DNA of 64,000 nt from Pseudobacillus wudalianchiensis. GTDB taxonomy: Bacteria > Bacillota > Bacilli > Bacillales > Domibacillaceae. The stretch lies in assembly GCF_001685015.1 (NCBI RefSeq), contig NZ_MAYT01000027.1, positions 388,697 through 452,696 on the forward strand, given 5' to 3'. Below the pieces are notes generated by a model, which had not been told where the DNA came from, did no database searches, and saw only the letters and a list, made by a program, of their open reading frames with translations. Of the stretch, positions 8,304 to 17,428 are shown in pieces. A program made the translations under genes and the position numbers. Numbering within the stretch: position 1 is the stretch's first letter; the number at the start of each line of letters is the position of its first letter.

Positions 8304-8900
8304 ATGTCTAATCCAACTTCTCATGATAACCCAACATTTCAGACGATTTTATTAGCCACTGAGGAACTTATTCTGGAAAAAGGCTGCAGAAATACGACAC
8401 TTAAAGACATTATTGAAAGAACTGGGCTTTCTAAAGGGGCCATTTATCACTATGTTGCCAGTAAAGATGAATTGTTTGGACTTATTCTCAAATCCAAAAT
8501 CGAACAAGAGAATGAAAAATTCAATCAGATCGTTCATCACCAAATGAGCGGTGCCGCTCATGCTGGCCAGTTTGGGGTGGTCACTGAATTTTTCCATAGT
8601 AGACAGAATACAAATGACGTAGGGAATCTGATATTCATTTATTTGTTAAGCCAAGACGATGAAAAGGTTAAAAGCATTTTAAATAGTATTTACCAATATA
8701 GTAAGTCAACTGGTATTCAATGGATCGAGATGGGGCAAACAAATGGCGTGATTCCCCCAACGATCGATGCCGAGAAAATGGCCGCCTTATTTATGACTTT
8801 TTCCTATGGCCTTAGAGTAACTCAACTTCTTTCCTCCTCTGAAGATGAACGAATCGCATCGAGTGATATTTTTAAATTACTCATTCAGACATTGTCATAG
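8304..8900 (+). CDS. TetR/AcrR-family transcriptional regulator
   Basis: A 198-residue regulator. The N-terminal helix-turn-helix is clear (TLKDIIERTGLSKGAIYHYVASKDELF, about residues 33-59), followed by the variable ligand domain. ATG at 8304 is chosen because AAGGAG lies just upstream. An earlier in-frame ATG at 8220 falls within the preceding gene. It is co-transcribed with the membrane protein at 7639-8286 and very likely represses the promoter at 7573-7601, giving an autoregulated unit that a small ligand would open. Confidence 0.9.
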   Translation: MSNPTSHDNPTFQTILLATEELILEKGCRNTTLKDIIERTGLSKGAIYHYVASKDELFGLILKSKIEQENEKFNQIVHHQMSGAAHAGQFGVVTEFFHSRQNTNDVGNLIFIYLLSQDDEKVKSILNSIYQYSKSTGIQWIEMGQTNGVIPPTIDAEKMAALFMTFSYGLRVTQLLSSSEDERIASSDIFKLLIQTLS

Positions 8901-8990
8901 ATACAGGATATCGGGTGAAATCCGTAAAAGGTTCTCCGCCTCCTTCTACATACCATCTATCAGTTTACTTTTTACTAAGAGGTGTCAGGT

Positions 8991-9512
8991 ATGGAATTCT
9001 TAGCAATCCACACAATCAACTTACAAGAATTAGCCCAAGTGAAGCAGTTTTACGCTGATATCACTTCCGATTTAAGAAAAAAAGGGATTCATCAATGGGA
9101 CTATTTTTACCCTAATCATTTTGTTATAAAGAATGATTTAAAAAATGGCACTCTTTTTGGAGTGAAAGAAGAACATCACTTGATCGGTACCATTGTTCTC
9201 AATATGAACCAAAGCAAACAGTATTTGAAACTCCACTGGGAGGAACAATCAGGCAGGCCATTCATCATTCACCGATTAGCTGTTCATCCTCTCCATCAAG
9301 GCAAGGGAATTGGAAAAAAACTTTTAAACTTTGCTAAAGAATATGCTTTTAAAAAAGGATATACGAGCATTCGTTTGGACGTATATGCCCAAAATCCTGA
9401 GGCTGTTGGAATGTATGAAAGAGCTGGTTATCAAATAAGAGGGACAGTTAAGTTTCCATTAAGAAAAGTGCCATATTTATGTTTTGAAAAAATCATTTCA
9501 ACTATAAATTAA
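8991..9512 (+). CDS. GNAT-family N-acetyltransferase
   Basis: A 173-residue acetyltransferase. Motif A for acetyl-CoA binding is visible as RLAVHPLHQGKGIGKKLLNFA, followed by motif B (VYAQNPEAVGMYERAGYQ). ATG at 8991 is preferred over GTG at 8982 because AAGAGGTG lies 6-7 bases before it. It starts about 90 bases after the TetR gene and may or may not belong to that operon. The acceptor cannot be inferred. Confidence 0.85.
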   Translation: MEFLAIHTINLQELAQVKQFYADITSDLRKKGIHQWDYFYPNHFVIKNDLKNGTLFGVKEEHHLIGTIVLNMNQSKQYLKLHWEEQSGRPFIIHRLAVHPLHQGKGIGKKLLNFAKEYAFKKGYTSIRLDVYAQNPEAVGMYERAGYQIRGTVKFPLRKVPYLCFEKIISTIN

Positions 9513-9528
9513 ATAGGAGTGATACGCG

Positions 9529-10179
9529 GTGGAAAAAAGTAAAAAGTTAAATTGGTCTATAATGGGACTTTATATGACTGTCCTACTATTCAGCGCCTAT
9601 ATAGTCGTAATGTATTTTATTATTGGGACTGAAGGTGCGCAGATAATGAAAGGAAAAGTGGAAGACGAAAACTTTAATTTGTCCATTTGGAAAGCCTTGT
9701 TCTATCCTCATATTATACTGGGGGCAATTGCATTGGCCCTCGGTCCATTTCAATTAACTAAAACGAGTCGTCAAAATCCAAAGCTGCATCGGAACTTAGG
9801 GAAGATTTATGGATTCACCATTTTCATCAATGTATTATTGGTTCCATATATTTCTCTCTTTTCGACAGGTGGCCGGTCATCTATGATTGCCTTCCTTGTG
9901 TTGAATGCTTTTTGGCTTGGAACAACCGCTATGGGAGTCCTTAGGGGCTTTCAAAAAAGAATATCATCGCATAAAACATGGATTCTTAGAAGTTATGCTA
10001 TCACATGGGTCTTTGTTTCCTTTAGAATCGTTGTCATTCCATTCTCCGCTTTTTTAGATCTCGCCATTAGTTTTCCAATAGCGGTTTACCTTTCTATTGC
10101 TTTAAACCTTCTTTTTGTTGAATGGAAAAGAAAGAAAGGAGAGACACAATCTTTATCACATCATTCGTTGGTACGATGA
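9529..10179 (+). CDS. DUF2306-family membrane protein
   Basis: A 216-residue membrane protein with about seven hydrophobic segments. The signature of the family is present: LHRNLGKIYG after the third segment, and SSHKTWILRSYAITWVF later, both with histidines next to membrane helices. The GTG start follows TAGGAGTGA, and it begins 16 bases after the acetyltransferase stop, so the two are probably co-transcribed. The function of the family is unknown. Confidence 0.8.
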   Translation: MEKSKKLNWSIMGLYMTVLLFSAYIVVMYFIIGTEGAQIMKGKVEDENFNLSIWKALFYPHIILGAIALALGPFQLTKTSRQNPKLHRNLGKIYGFTIFINVLLVPYISLFSTGGRSSMIAFLVLNAFWLGTTAMGVLRGFQKRISSHKTWILRSYAITWVFVSFRIVVIPFSAFLDLAISFPIAVYLSIALNLLFVEWKRKKGETQSLSHHSLVR

Positions 10180-10316
10180 AAGTTCGAAAGAAGTTTTTCT
10201 TTACTAGATCTTCGTTATGATCAAAGCAATCCGGAATACTTACTATCTCATCCTGCAATAGTTTTTTAACAAAAGCCTCTCTCTTTATAGTCAATAAAAC
10301 TCATTTTTGTTATCTC

Positions 10317-10355
10317 CACTCCCTCTTCATCTGATTAAATGGTGAAGAGGGAGTG
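10317..10355. terminator. Bidirectional terminator
   Basis: CACTCCCTCTTCA and TGAAGAGGGAGTG form a perfect 13-bp stem. A T-rich stretch follows on both strands (ATTATTTT on plus, GATAACAAAAATGAG read in reverse on minus), so it can close the plus-strand DUF2306 unit and the minus-strand genes to its right. Confidence 0.8.
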
Positions 10356-10413
10356 ATTATTTTAACAAACTCTATTACTCTCAAACTTCATTAGTTGGAG
10401 AAAAAATAAAAGT

Positions 10414-10791
10414 TTAAAGGATAACACCGGAAAAATCTCCTTTTAATACTTCTTTTCCATTCTGATTTTCACATAAAAAAGACGAAGCAATAGCTGTTCT
10501 ATTATTTTCTTGTCTTTCATATTTTTCAATTTTAACCCTACAAATTATCGTATCCCCCGTAAACACGGGTCTTAAAAATTCAAAATTCATATTACGAGCC
10601 AGCACATTATGATCCCCACCTACTTTTGTTGGCAAAGTTGCCGTTAACAACCCTTGGACGACAAGTCTTCCCTGTTCATCTGGGGCAATATGATGAATCC
10701 CTTCATCACCTGAGATCTCTGTAAATAATTCTACATCCCTTACTGTAAAAGTCCGTTCGAATGTAATGATATCTCCTACTTTTAACGACAT
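10414..10791 (-). CDS. MaoC-like hotdog-fold protein
   Basis: A 125-residue hotdog-fold protein of the MaoC/FAS1-dehydratase type (VGDIITFERTFTVRDVELFTEISGD, and a later FLRPVFTGDTI). Canonical (R)-hydratases carry D-x4-H after this point; here the segment reads SGDEGIHHI, so a histidine is available but the motif is not standard. The start at 10791 follows GGAGGAG. An ATG at 10809 lacks such a site. It lies downstream of the metallo-hydrolase gene in the same direction. The substrate is unknown. Confidence 0.75.
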   Translation of the reverse strand: MSLKVGDIITFERTFTVRDVELFTEISGDEGIHHIAPDEQGRLVVQGLLTATLPTKVGGDHNVLARNMNFEFLRPVFTGDTIICRVKIEKYERQENNRTAIASSFLCENQNGKEVLKGDFSGVIL

Positions 10792-10923
10792 ATCAAATCT
10801 CCTCCCCAAAAGTTTTATCCTGCATGGCCGATCCTACTGTGGATGGTGGAAAGATTATAATAATATTCAACTATTCTTCTCCGTTAAAACAGATTATGGC
10901 TGCCAGGCGGAATTCAACATTTT

Positions 10924-11931
10924 TCATTCATTTCCAACTGATTGGGTCATCGAAGAAACTATTTGAGAGTTCCAATCTTTCGGCTTTATATTTTTATTTA
11001 TCCATTTCTCTTGGGGGGCTTTATATGGAGCAGCAGCGATTAAATGATTATTGTGCCAACTGGCTGCTCCGGAACGAATCATTTCATCAAGCAGAATTTG
11101 AATAAATTCTTCTGGCTGAAGCTGAAAAGAGCAGCGTGCAAAATCTTGGAACCAACCACATTTTAGTAAGTATGGATTGATTTCTTCCTTTGCCAATCCA
11201 TTTTTAATCATTAAGGTAAATGCAAAAATCCTCTTGCAGGCATGCCACGATACCTTTTCTGGTGCCTTAAGCCACTTGTCGAACCGCGCCCTTGCTGCAT
11301 CAATCGAAGCACTAGGATTCTCTATGTAAGGTCCATGACCTGAATAGGCCTTTTGAATTCGAAGCTTAGACAACCGCTCCAAACTTTCCATCGATCGTTG
11401 GATAGATGCAACCCCCTCTCGAAAGATATTTAACCATCCAATATCATTGTTGTGAAAGAGATCCCCGCAAATTAATATTTCTTCTTCAGGCTCATATAAA
11501 GAAAGATGCCCTAACGTATGTCCCGGTGTGTGCAGGACTTTCAAGCTGCTGCTTCCAGTCTCAATCTCATCGTTATCAGACAGCATGATATCAACTTGAT
11601 AGGGTTCTATAGGTTGATCTAACCATTCTGCACTACAGGCTTCACGGTCACAAGAATTAATTAAGTGGGCATCCCATTTATGGGCAGCGATTGTAACACC
11701 GTAATTTTTTTGCAGATGATAATTACCTCCTACATGATCACTATGATAATGCGTGTTCACTATAAGAGGTAATTCTTCGGGTGAAACGCCTGCTTCTCTA
11801 ATTAATTGCTCTGTTTCTTCTGCATCACTCCCGAAGCCAGTATCAATTAGAACCGGGAGTTCATCCTTAATAAGGATCATGTTTGCACTCGGAAATGTTC
11901 TTTCCAAAAAAATAATATTGTATTTTTTCAA
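10924..11931 (-). CDS. Metallo-beta-lactamase-fold hydrolase with C-terminal helical domain
   Basis: A 335-residue MBL-fold enzyme. The metal site is complete: THYHSDHVGG (HxHxDH), HTPGHTLGHLS, and CGDLFHN plus SGHGP further on. After about residue 230 there is an extra winged-helix-like domain, as seen in MBL hydrolases related to LACTB2. The start is TTG, with AAGGAGGAG six bases upstream. Such enzymes hydrolyse thioesters, esters or nucleic acids, and the substrate cannot be told here. It runs in the same direction as the MaoC-like gene downstream. Confidence 0.85.
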   Translation of the reverse strand: MKKYNIIFLERTFPSANMILIKDELPVLIDTGFGSDAEETEQLIREAGVSPEELPLIVNTHYHSDHVGGNYHLQKNYGVTIAAHKWDAHLINSCDREACSAEWLDQPIEPYQVDIMLSDNDEIETGSSSLKVLHTPGHTLGHLSLYEPEEEILICGDLFHNNDIGWLNIFREGVASIQRSMESLERLSKLRIQKAYSGHGPYIENPSASIDAARARFDKWLKAPEKVSWHACKRIFAFTLMIKNGLAKEEINPYLLKCGWFQDFARCSFQLQPEEFIQILLDEMIRSGAASWHNNHLIAAAPYKAPQEKWINKNIKPKDWNSQIVSSMTQSVGNE

Positions 11932-12283
11932 AAGCTACTCCTCCTTAAATTCAATTATCATTATACATAATTGAGTGAATATTTAGAATATAACCACCAA
12001 TCAGATTTCAGAAAATGTTTTTCAGCTTCTCCATTCTGTCGCATGTCTACCGCAATTTTTGTTTTCGTACGAACAAAATAAATAAAAACAAAAAACCCCA
12101 CTGAAGACATGACCATCCAGGGGATTTTCGTTTTAATTTAATGGATCTCACTGCACTAAAGCACCTGTTCGTTTAAACGAGAACTTTAATAATGGTTAGC
12201 CTCTCTAGAAAACAAGGCTAAGAATTATTAGCAAAGATAGGTATTTTCAATTAAAAGCAAAGACCTGATTTTCGCTATCTTTT
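11932..12283. other. Intergenic interval holding the SET gene terminator
   Basis: On the minus strand a CCCCTG/CAGTGGGG stem near 12096-12123 (one bulged base) is followed by TTTTTTGTTTTTATTT, a good terminator for the SET-domain gene. The rest shows no coding potential. Confidence 0.6.
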
Positions 12284-12661
12284 TTAGTCCTGATTGAACC
12301 ATAATTGCTCTTTGTCATCAACATCGCCGTTATAATTAATGAGAATCTCATCTCCTGCTTTGATATCTGTGTAAGCATAGAAGTCAAATGTGTGATTTTC
12401 AAAATTAATCTCATACGTTGCATTAGGTTCATAAGAATGGTTAAACAACATTCCATAACCAAGAAGGATCGCAGAATGATTGATCCCATACTCAAAAGCG
12501 TAATCAGCAAGTAAAGTTTTCTCAATGTGTTGATGTTGGTCATTTGGATAAGAGATGACCGGTGCTTCATGGAAAAGCTCGCCTTTTTTGATATCGCGTG
12601 TAGCAAATACTCCTCTATTGAACTCTCCGTCACTTATTGGGGATGTTTTCACTTCAATCAT
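12284..12661 (-). CDS. SET-domain protein
   Basis: A 125-residue protein consisting of little more than a SET domain, the fold of protein lysine methyltransferases. The opening NRGVFATRDIKKGELF, the cofactor-binding LFNHSYEPNA and the closing GDEILINYNG are all present in the right order. No Cys-rich pre- or post-SET region exists. The ribosome site is weak. Bacterial single-domain SET proteins are known, but their targets are mostly undefined. The gene stands alone. Confidence 0.82.
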   Translation of the reverse strand: MIEVKTSPISDGEFNRGVFATRDIKKGELFHEAPVISYPNDQHQHIEKTLLADYAFEYGINHSAILLGYGMLFNHSYEPNATYEINFENHTFDFYAYTDIKAGDEILINYNGDVDDKEQLWFNQD

Positions 12662-12732
12662 ATTGTTCGCCTACTCACTTTTAAAATATTCTTTCTAACT
12701 GTAACATTCATGTTCATCCGCCGCCAAATGCC

Positions 12733-12942
12733 TTAACGTGACGCTTTGGGCGGCTGGCATACATCACATTTTCGTTGGTGATTATTTTTAAATTTCGTAA
12801 ATGTTTTTTCAAATTGGCTGCCACATGCACATTTAAATTGTAACTTTTGAGAGAAACCGTGATATTCCGTCGTTAGCAGCTCGCTTTCCGAGTTGTTCTC
12901 AACAAATTCCTTAATTTTACCGATTGTCCATCGTTTATTCAT
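12733..12942 (-). CDS. Small zinc-finger-like protein
   Basis: A 69-residue protein. The N-terminal half (WTIGKIKEFVENNSESELL) is helical. The C-terminal half carries CACGS and CDVC separated by about 17 residues (QFEKTFTKFKNN), a treble-clef or zinc-ribbon pattern like that seen in the DNA-binding parts of homing nucleases. ATG at 12942 is used because GGAGGTG lies just before it. The longer frame to 12999 has no ribosome site. The function is unknown. Confidence 0.65.
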   Translation of the reverse strand: MNKRWTIGKIKEFVENNSESELLTTEYHGFSQKLQFKCACGSQFEKTFTKFKNNHQRKCDVCQPPKASR

Positions 12943-13127
12943 TCGCTTACACCTCCATCTTTTATTGCTAGGCGGAGGCTTTTCTAGGCATCCGTTCAAT
13001 TATGAGCCAAAGTCATAATAATCCTAAGTTTCTCATTATATCATGAGCTGTCGTACAATGAAATAGATCGTTATGTTAGCGTCTTAATACATCCTCTATT
13101 GTACTAAATGTTAGTTGAATGGCAAAA

Positions 13128-13149
13128 GAGGACAGAACATTCTGCCCTC
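13128..13149 (-). terminator. Terminator of the EamA transporter gene
   Basis: On the minus strand GAGGGCAGAATGTTCTGTCCTC folds into a compact hairpin followed by TTTT. It begins a few bases after the transporter stop codon. Confidence 0.7.
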
Positions 13150-13155
13150 CTGCTT

Positions 13156-14049
13156 CTATATGGATCTTTTCTTTTGTACGGTGACGACCATAACACCTAT
13201 CATAATGAAGAAACCACCAATAAAAAAGTTCACATCCAACTCTTCTTTTAACAAGAGCCAGCCTAAAAAAGAACCGACCAGCGGCTGGAAAAAGAAAAAC
13301 AATGAACCGATTCCAGCATCCATTAAATCCATCCCTTTATTCCAAAGAAAAAATGCCCCAGCAGTTGAAACGATCCCAAGATAAAGAACTCCTAAAATAA
13401 TAAACACGTTTTGATTCTGTATAGGATGCGATTGAAGTTCCCATATCATGGCGGGCGTAGTAAATAAAAGGGCAAATAATACAGCATAAGTCGTTATGGT
13501 TAATGAGGACAAACGTTTAGAAGCAACCTTTACATAGATAGATAATAACGCCCAAGTGACGGCAGCCCCCACTAGTACGATACTTCCTGTTAAATAGCTT
13601 CCTACCTTTGTATCCCAACCGATGACAACAATCACACCAACTGTTGCTAATAAAACAGAGGCAATCTTTCTAACGGTCAGTTTTTCCTTTAATATAACTC
13701 TTGCAAAGACGACAATAAAAGCTGGTGTAGCTGATGTAATTAAAGCGCCCGTGTGTGCATCAGATAACTTCGTGCCAATAAACTGGAAGGCAATGGATAC
13801 GAAGTAACCTATGAAACCAATCCAAGCTAGCAGTAACCAATCCCTTTTCTTAATCACTGTTCGCTGGCCCTTTTTTATATGAACTATTTTTAATACAGCA
13901 AACAAAACAACAAACGCTATCACATACCGCATCCACACTAACGTTAAAGGTGGGATATACTCTAATACATATTTACTGACTACATACATGCCGCCCCACA
14001 TACTGGCGGCTAACGATAAACAAAGTGCTCCAATTAAATTTTGTTTCAT
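13156..14049 (-). CDS. EamA/DMT-family transporter
   Basis: A 297-residue drug/metabolite transporter with ten predicted membrane helices in two EamA repeats of five. The repeat starts are visible as MWGGMYVVSKYVLEYIPP and, in the second half, VLVGAAVTWALLSIYVKVA. Such proteins export amino acids or small metabolites. The start follows GGAGG. It is monocistronic with a terminator and is preceded by an unusual leader (see 14075-14194). The substrate is unknown. Confidence 0.9.
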   Translation of the reverse strand: MKQNLIGALCLSLAASMWGGMYVVSKYVLEYIPPLTLVWMRYVIAFVVLFAVLKIVHIKKGQRTVIKKRDWLLLAWIGFIGYFVSIAFQFIGTKLSDAHTGALITSATPAFIVVFARVILKEKLTVRKIASVLLATVGVIVVIGWDTKVGSYLTGSIVLVGAAVTWALLSIYVKVASKRLSSLTITTYAVLFALLFTTPAMIWELQSHPIQNQNVFIILGVLYLGIVSTAGAFFLWNKGMDLMDAGIGSLFFFFQPLVGSFLGWLLLKEELDVNFFIGGFFIMIGVMVVTVQKKRSI

Positions 14050-14074
14050 TTATAATACCTCCGTCTCTGTAAAA

Positions 14075-14194
14075 GGGAATTTTAATAGAACGTTCCCTAA
14101 GACGAGGCATGATGTTCAACTTAACTATTCATCCCTCGACTTAGGAATGAATAGCTGGCTGGTCATTTTCAAAAATATCTAAATACAATCTCAT
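14075..14194 (-). promoter_or_regulatory. Attenuator-like leader of the EamA gene
   Basis: On the minus strand, CCTAAG-T-CGAGG (from 14134-14145) can pair with CCTCG-T-CTTAGG (from 14096-14107). It also overlaps an alternative hairpin, ATTCATTCC/GGGATGAAT. Nearer the gene, GGGAA and TTCCC are followed by TTTT (14071-14097), a small terminator-like element. Together with the 17-codon frame these look like competing structures. The role is inference. Confidence 0.35.
14141..14194 (-). CDS. Possible 17-codon leader peptide
   Basis: ATG at 14194 follows AGGAGGATGAAGTA, a strong ribosome site, and the frame (MRLYLDIFENDQPAIHS) ends inside the alternative hairpins that precede the EamA gene. It may be a translated leader that senses ribosome position. 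It could equally be the start of a gene that has since been lost. Confidence 0.35.
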   Translation of the reverse strand: MRLYLDIFENDQPAIHS

Positions 14195-14405
14195 TACTTC
14201 ATCCTCCTATTTGTATTTTCTTAATTTTAACATATTTCCATTAGTAAGATTACTTCATGCATACTTAGTCCATAACACTGAACCATTAGCTAAGCAACTT
14301 TAACTAAAAGGACCTTACTCTTCCTCAGATCAACGCATCTGTAAAAGAATGTTACAGCAAAGATTAAAGCTATAAAGGAACCCATTGATCACTGATTTAG
14401 AATCA

Positions 14406-14951
14406 TCAGACTTTATACATTAAATGAATTTGATTAGCGATATAATCTGAACTAAAATGCAGTCCCTTCTTGATCCACCACATAATGATGCCTACTAATG
14501 AAGCTGTCTTAATATCAATTGCAACATAATCATCAGGCAAATTCGCTTTACTATTCTTCCTTCTTGTTTCTACCAACTGCTTGAGCAATAAAAACAATTG
14601 CTCCTCAAATTGATTAATATTGAATAACGTAAGCAGGTAATCTCTATTGCTATATAAATAATCTAGTAATTGTGTTAGCTGCTGTTTTTCTGACAAGTCT
14701 TCCAAATGGATGAAAGCAACAATTTTATCAGATAGCTCCTTTAAAATCGCATCCGTGATCTGTGTAAGTAAATCTTGAATATCCTGATAGTGTAAGTAAA
14801 ACGTTGTCCGATTTAACCCTGCTCTGGCTGCCACTTTCTGAACCGTTAAATTAGATAAAGCGGCATCTTCTCTTAAGAGAGAGAAAACAGCCTCTTTAAA
14901 CATTTCTCTTGAACGAATGGTACGCGGATCTTCTTTTTTAGATGTAGACAT
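14406..14951 (-). CDS. TetR-family transcriptional regulator
   Basis: A 181-residue regulator: MSTSKKEDPRTIRSREMF, then an HTH (LTVQKVAARAGLNRTTFYLHYQDIQDLL), then a ligand domain of the type found in TetR proteins beside efflux genes. ATG at 14951 follows AAAGGAGC. It is divergent from the DHA2 exporter at 15124 and most likely represses it and itself through the shared control region. Confidence 0.88.
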   Translation of the reverse strand: MSTSKKEDPRTIRSREMFKEAVFSLLREDAALSNLTVQKVAARAGLNRTTFYLHYQDIQDLLTQITDAILKELSDKIVAFIHLEDLSEKQQLTQLLDYLYSNRDYLLTLFNINQFEEQLFLLLKQLVETRRKNSKANLPDDYVAIDIKTASLVGIIMWWIKKGLHFSSDYIANQIHLMYKV

Positions 14952-15015
14952 TTTATGCTCCTTTATCGATTTTCCTTTGACTTTCTCAACAACCGGCATT
15001 TTCTATGTAGATTAG

Positions 15016-15040
15016 TGAACATTTTCAATAAAACTGTTCA
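15016..15040. promoter_or_regulatory. Candidate operator between the TetR and DHA2 genes
   Basis: TGAACA and TGTTCA face each other across 13 bp, extended by T/A-rich matches. It lies in the divergent intergenic region, just upstream of a possible -35 (TGGTCA) for the exporter. It is a plausible TetR site, but the palindrome is short. Confidence 0.4.
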
Positions 15041-15123
15041 TGGTCAAGGCAAATAGTGTTTGTTACTATGAATTTTATCGACACAGTGTTGAGAATTCAA
15101 GTCTGGAAAAAAGGAGTTTACAA

Positions 15124-16596
15124 ATGGTGAAGGAGATAACGGAAAGAAATAAAAAGATCTTACTAATTGTTCTGATCGCCGGCTGCTTTTTATCGACGCT
15201 AAATCAGACTTTATTAAATGTGGCATTGAGTGATTTCATGGATGTATTTCATGTAACGCCTGCAACCGTCCAATGGCTGTCAACAGGCTTCATGCTAGTA
15301 AATGGTGTTTTAGTGCCTATTACGGCATTTTTAATGAAACGTTTTACAACAAGACAGCTATTTATTAGCTCAATGGTCTTTTTACTTATCGGGTCTGTAC
15401 TTTGTGCTTGTGCGATAAATTTTGGCGTTTTGTTAACAGGAAGAATGATTCAAGCCATTGGTGCCGGCATTATTATGCCTCTCATGATGACCGTTATTTT
15501 ATATTTATATCCTAGCGAGAAGCGTGGAAGTGTTATGGGGACAATCGGCTTTGCCATAATTTTTGCACCAGCCATCGCTCCTACATTATCTGGCTTTATT
15601 ATTGAATATGTTTCCTGGAGATGGTTGTTTATTGGATTAATCCCATTTTTATGCATTGTCATTGTTCTTGCTTTCAACTATTTAATGAATGTGGCAGAAA
15701 CAACAAAAGCAAAATTAGATATCACAAGCGTCCTATTATCAACGATCGGGTTTGGCTGCATGTTATTTGGGTTTAGCAGCGCGGGAAGCAAGGGATGGGA
15801 TAACCCTATAGTTATTACCACTATTGTTGTCGGCATCATTGTGACAGCTCTATTCTGTTTACGTCAAATGAAAGCTAACGATCCATTATTAAATTTACAC
15901 GTATTTAAGTATAAGGTTTTTACTCTCACATCGTTCATCAATGTGCTCATTACGATGATTATGTATGCAGATTTAATTCTTCTGCCCATTTACTTGCAAA
16001 ATGGACGAGGTTTTACAGCATTTGAAGCGGGGTTACTTTTATTGCCTGGAGCTATAGTTAATGCCTTCTTATCCCCTGTCACAGGTAAAATGTATGATAA
16101 GCACGGTGCTAAACCACTCTTTATTACAGGATTACTGTTTGTCATTGTCTCCATGTGGGGAGTCATTGGCCTAACCGAATCCACAACTTATGTATATTTA
16201 ATGGCTCGTACCATTATTTTACGAATTGGCTTAAGCTTCATTTCTATGCCTTTAAATACAGCTGGGTTGAATGCTTTGCCAAGAGAATTAGGTTCACATG
16301 GTTCAGCCGTCAATAATACCATTCGTCAATTAGCGGGTGCTATCGGCACAGCCGTTGTGGTCACCGTGTATACGATTCAAGCAACCCCACATGCTGCTGA
16401 GTTATCTATGGAAAATAAAAGCATGACAGCTGCACAGCTTGCAAAATTGGCTTCGATCTTTGGCTCAAGTCATGCCTATGTATTTATGTTAGTCTTTTCT
16501 TTTGTAGCATTACTATTTTCATGTTTTATGCCGAAGAAAACAGCCATACAAAAAAGCATGCCCGAAAAGGCTGTCGTCCAAAAAAGTCAAAGTTAG
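15124..16596 (+). CDS. DHA2-family multidrug efflux MFS transporter
   Basis: A 490-residue major facilitator with 14 predicted membrane helices (EmrB/QacA type), exporting drugs by proton antiport. Motifs include LNQTLLNVALSDFMDVF in helix 1, the loop FLMKRFTTRQLF, and the antiporter segment GFAIIFAPAIAPTLSGFII. ATG at 15124 follows AAGGAG; a longer frame upstream has no ribosome site. It is divergent from its probable TetR repressor. Confidence 0.9.
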   Translation: MVKEITERNKKILLIVLIAGCFLSTLNQTLLNVALSDFMDVFHVTPATVQWLSTGFMLVNGVLVPITAFLMKRFTTRQLFISSMVFLLIGSVLCACAINFGVLLTGRMIQAIGAGIIMPLMMTVILYLYPSEKRGSVMGTIGFAIIFAPAIAPTLSGFIIEYVSWRWLFIGLIPFLCIVIVLAFNYLMNVAETTKAKLDITSVLLSTIGFGCMLFGFSSAGSKGWDNPIVITTIVVGIIVTALFCLRQMKANDPLLNLHVFKYKVFTLTSFINVLITMIMYADLILLPIYLQNGRGFTAFEAGLLLLPGAIVNAFLSPVTGKMYDKHGAKPLFITGLLFVIVSMWGVIGLTESTTYVYLMARTIILRIGLSFISMPLNTAGLNALPRELGSHGSAVNNTIRQLAGAIGTAVVVTVYTIQATPHAAELSMENKSMTAAQLAKLASIFGSSHAYVFMLVFSFVALLFSCFMPKKTAIQKSMPEKAVVQKSQS

Positions 16597-16760
16597 TCAT
16601 TATAACAGATTGATCTAACATCCTTGTTCAGTAGATTGAAAATGAAAGCATATCTGAGGCTTTTCGGGTACGCTTTATTTTATACCTATAAAACGAGATA
16701 GACTTATTCTAATTACCAGCAGACGCCTATACAATTAGAATAGTTATTAGGTTATAATAA

Positions 16761-16985
<225 letters not shown>

Positions 16986-16992
16986 TCAAAAA

Positions 16993-17022
16993 AAGCCCCC
17001 GGTTTAGGAGGCTTCTTTTTTA
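16993..17022 (+). terminator. Terminator of the S14 gene
   Basis: AAGCCCCC and GGAGGCTT form a stem with one mismatch, followed by a run of seven T. It starts 8 bases after the stop codon. Confidence 0.85.
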
Positions 17023-17428
17023 AAACAAATGTAGATTTTTAGTAACACACAAATAATTAGAATAAGCATGATCCTCATCAAAGCGATATATATTCTGATA
17101 TCAAACTTTTTATAAAGCTTTGTTTCATAGTGAAGAGCAAGACATATGATAACAGCTCAAACATCTATTGCTTTTTTATTCTCCCTTCAACTTCTTTAGA
17201 CAGTCCTAGTTATTCATTGCTGCAGTCATGAACTTTTTAACTAATTGTGCCTATATGTAACATTTTCCTCTTTCTTTAAACATCCGTTACCTCTTTTTAC
17301 GCAACGTTACAAAAAAGTAAAAAACGTCATTAAAATTTCCATATACACGGAAAAAGATACAAATTATAATGATTAAAAAAGTAATATAGAATCACTTCTT
17401 TTGTCATAAGGAAAGGACGATCATTGCC
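17023..17428. other. Gene-free AT-rich interval
   Basis: About 400 bases without a supported gene. A minus-strand frame of 24 codons (MRIMLILIICVLLKIYICF) is hydrophobic but has no ribosome site. No repeat or convincing promoter stands out. Confidence 0.4.

Noticed and set aside
10094..10294. 66-codon minus-strand frame at the end of the DUF2306 gene
   Set aside because: No ribosome site and overlap with the DUF2306 3' end; composition not protein-like.
12247..12633. Second minus-strand frame overlapping the SET gene
   Set aside because: Out-of-frame reading of the SET coding sequence; the SET frame carries the motifs.
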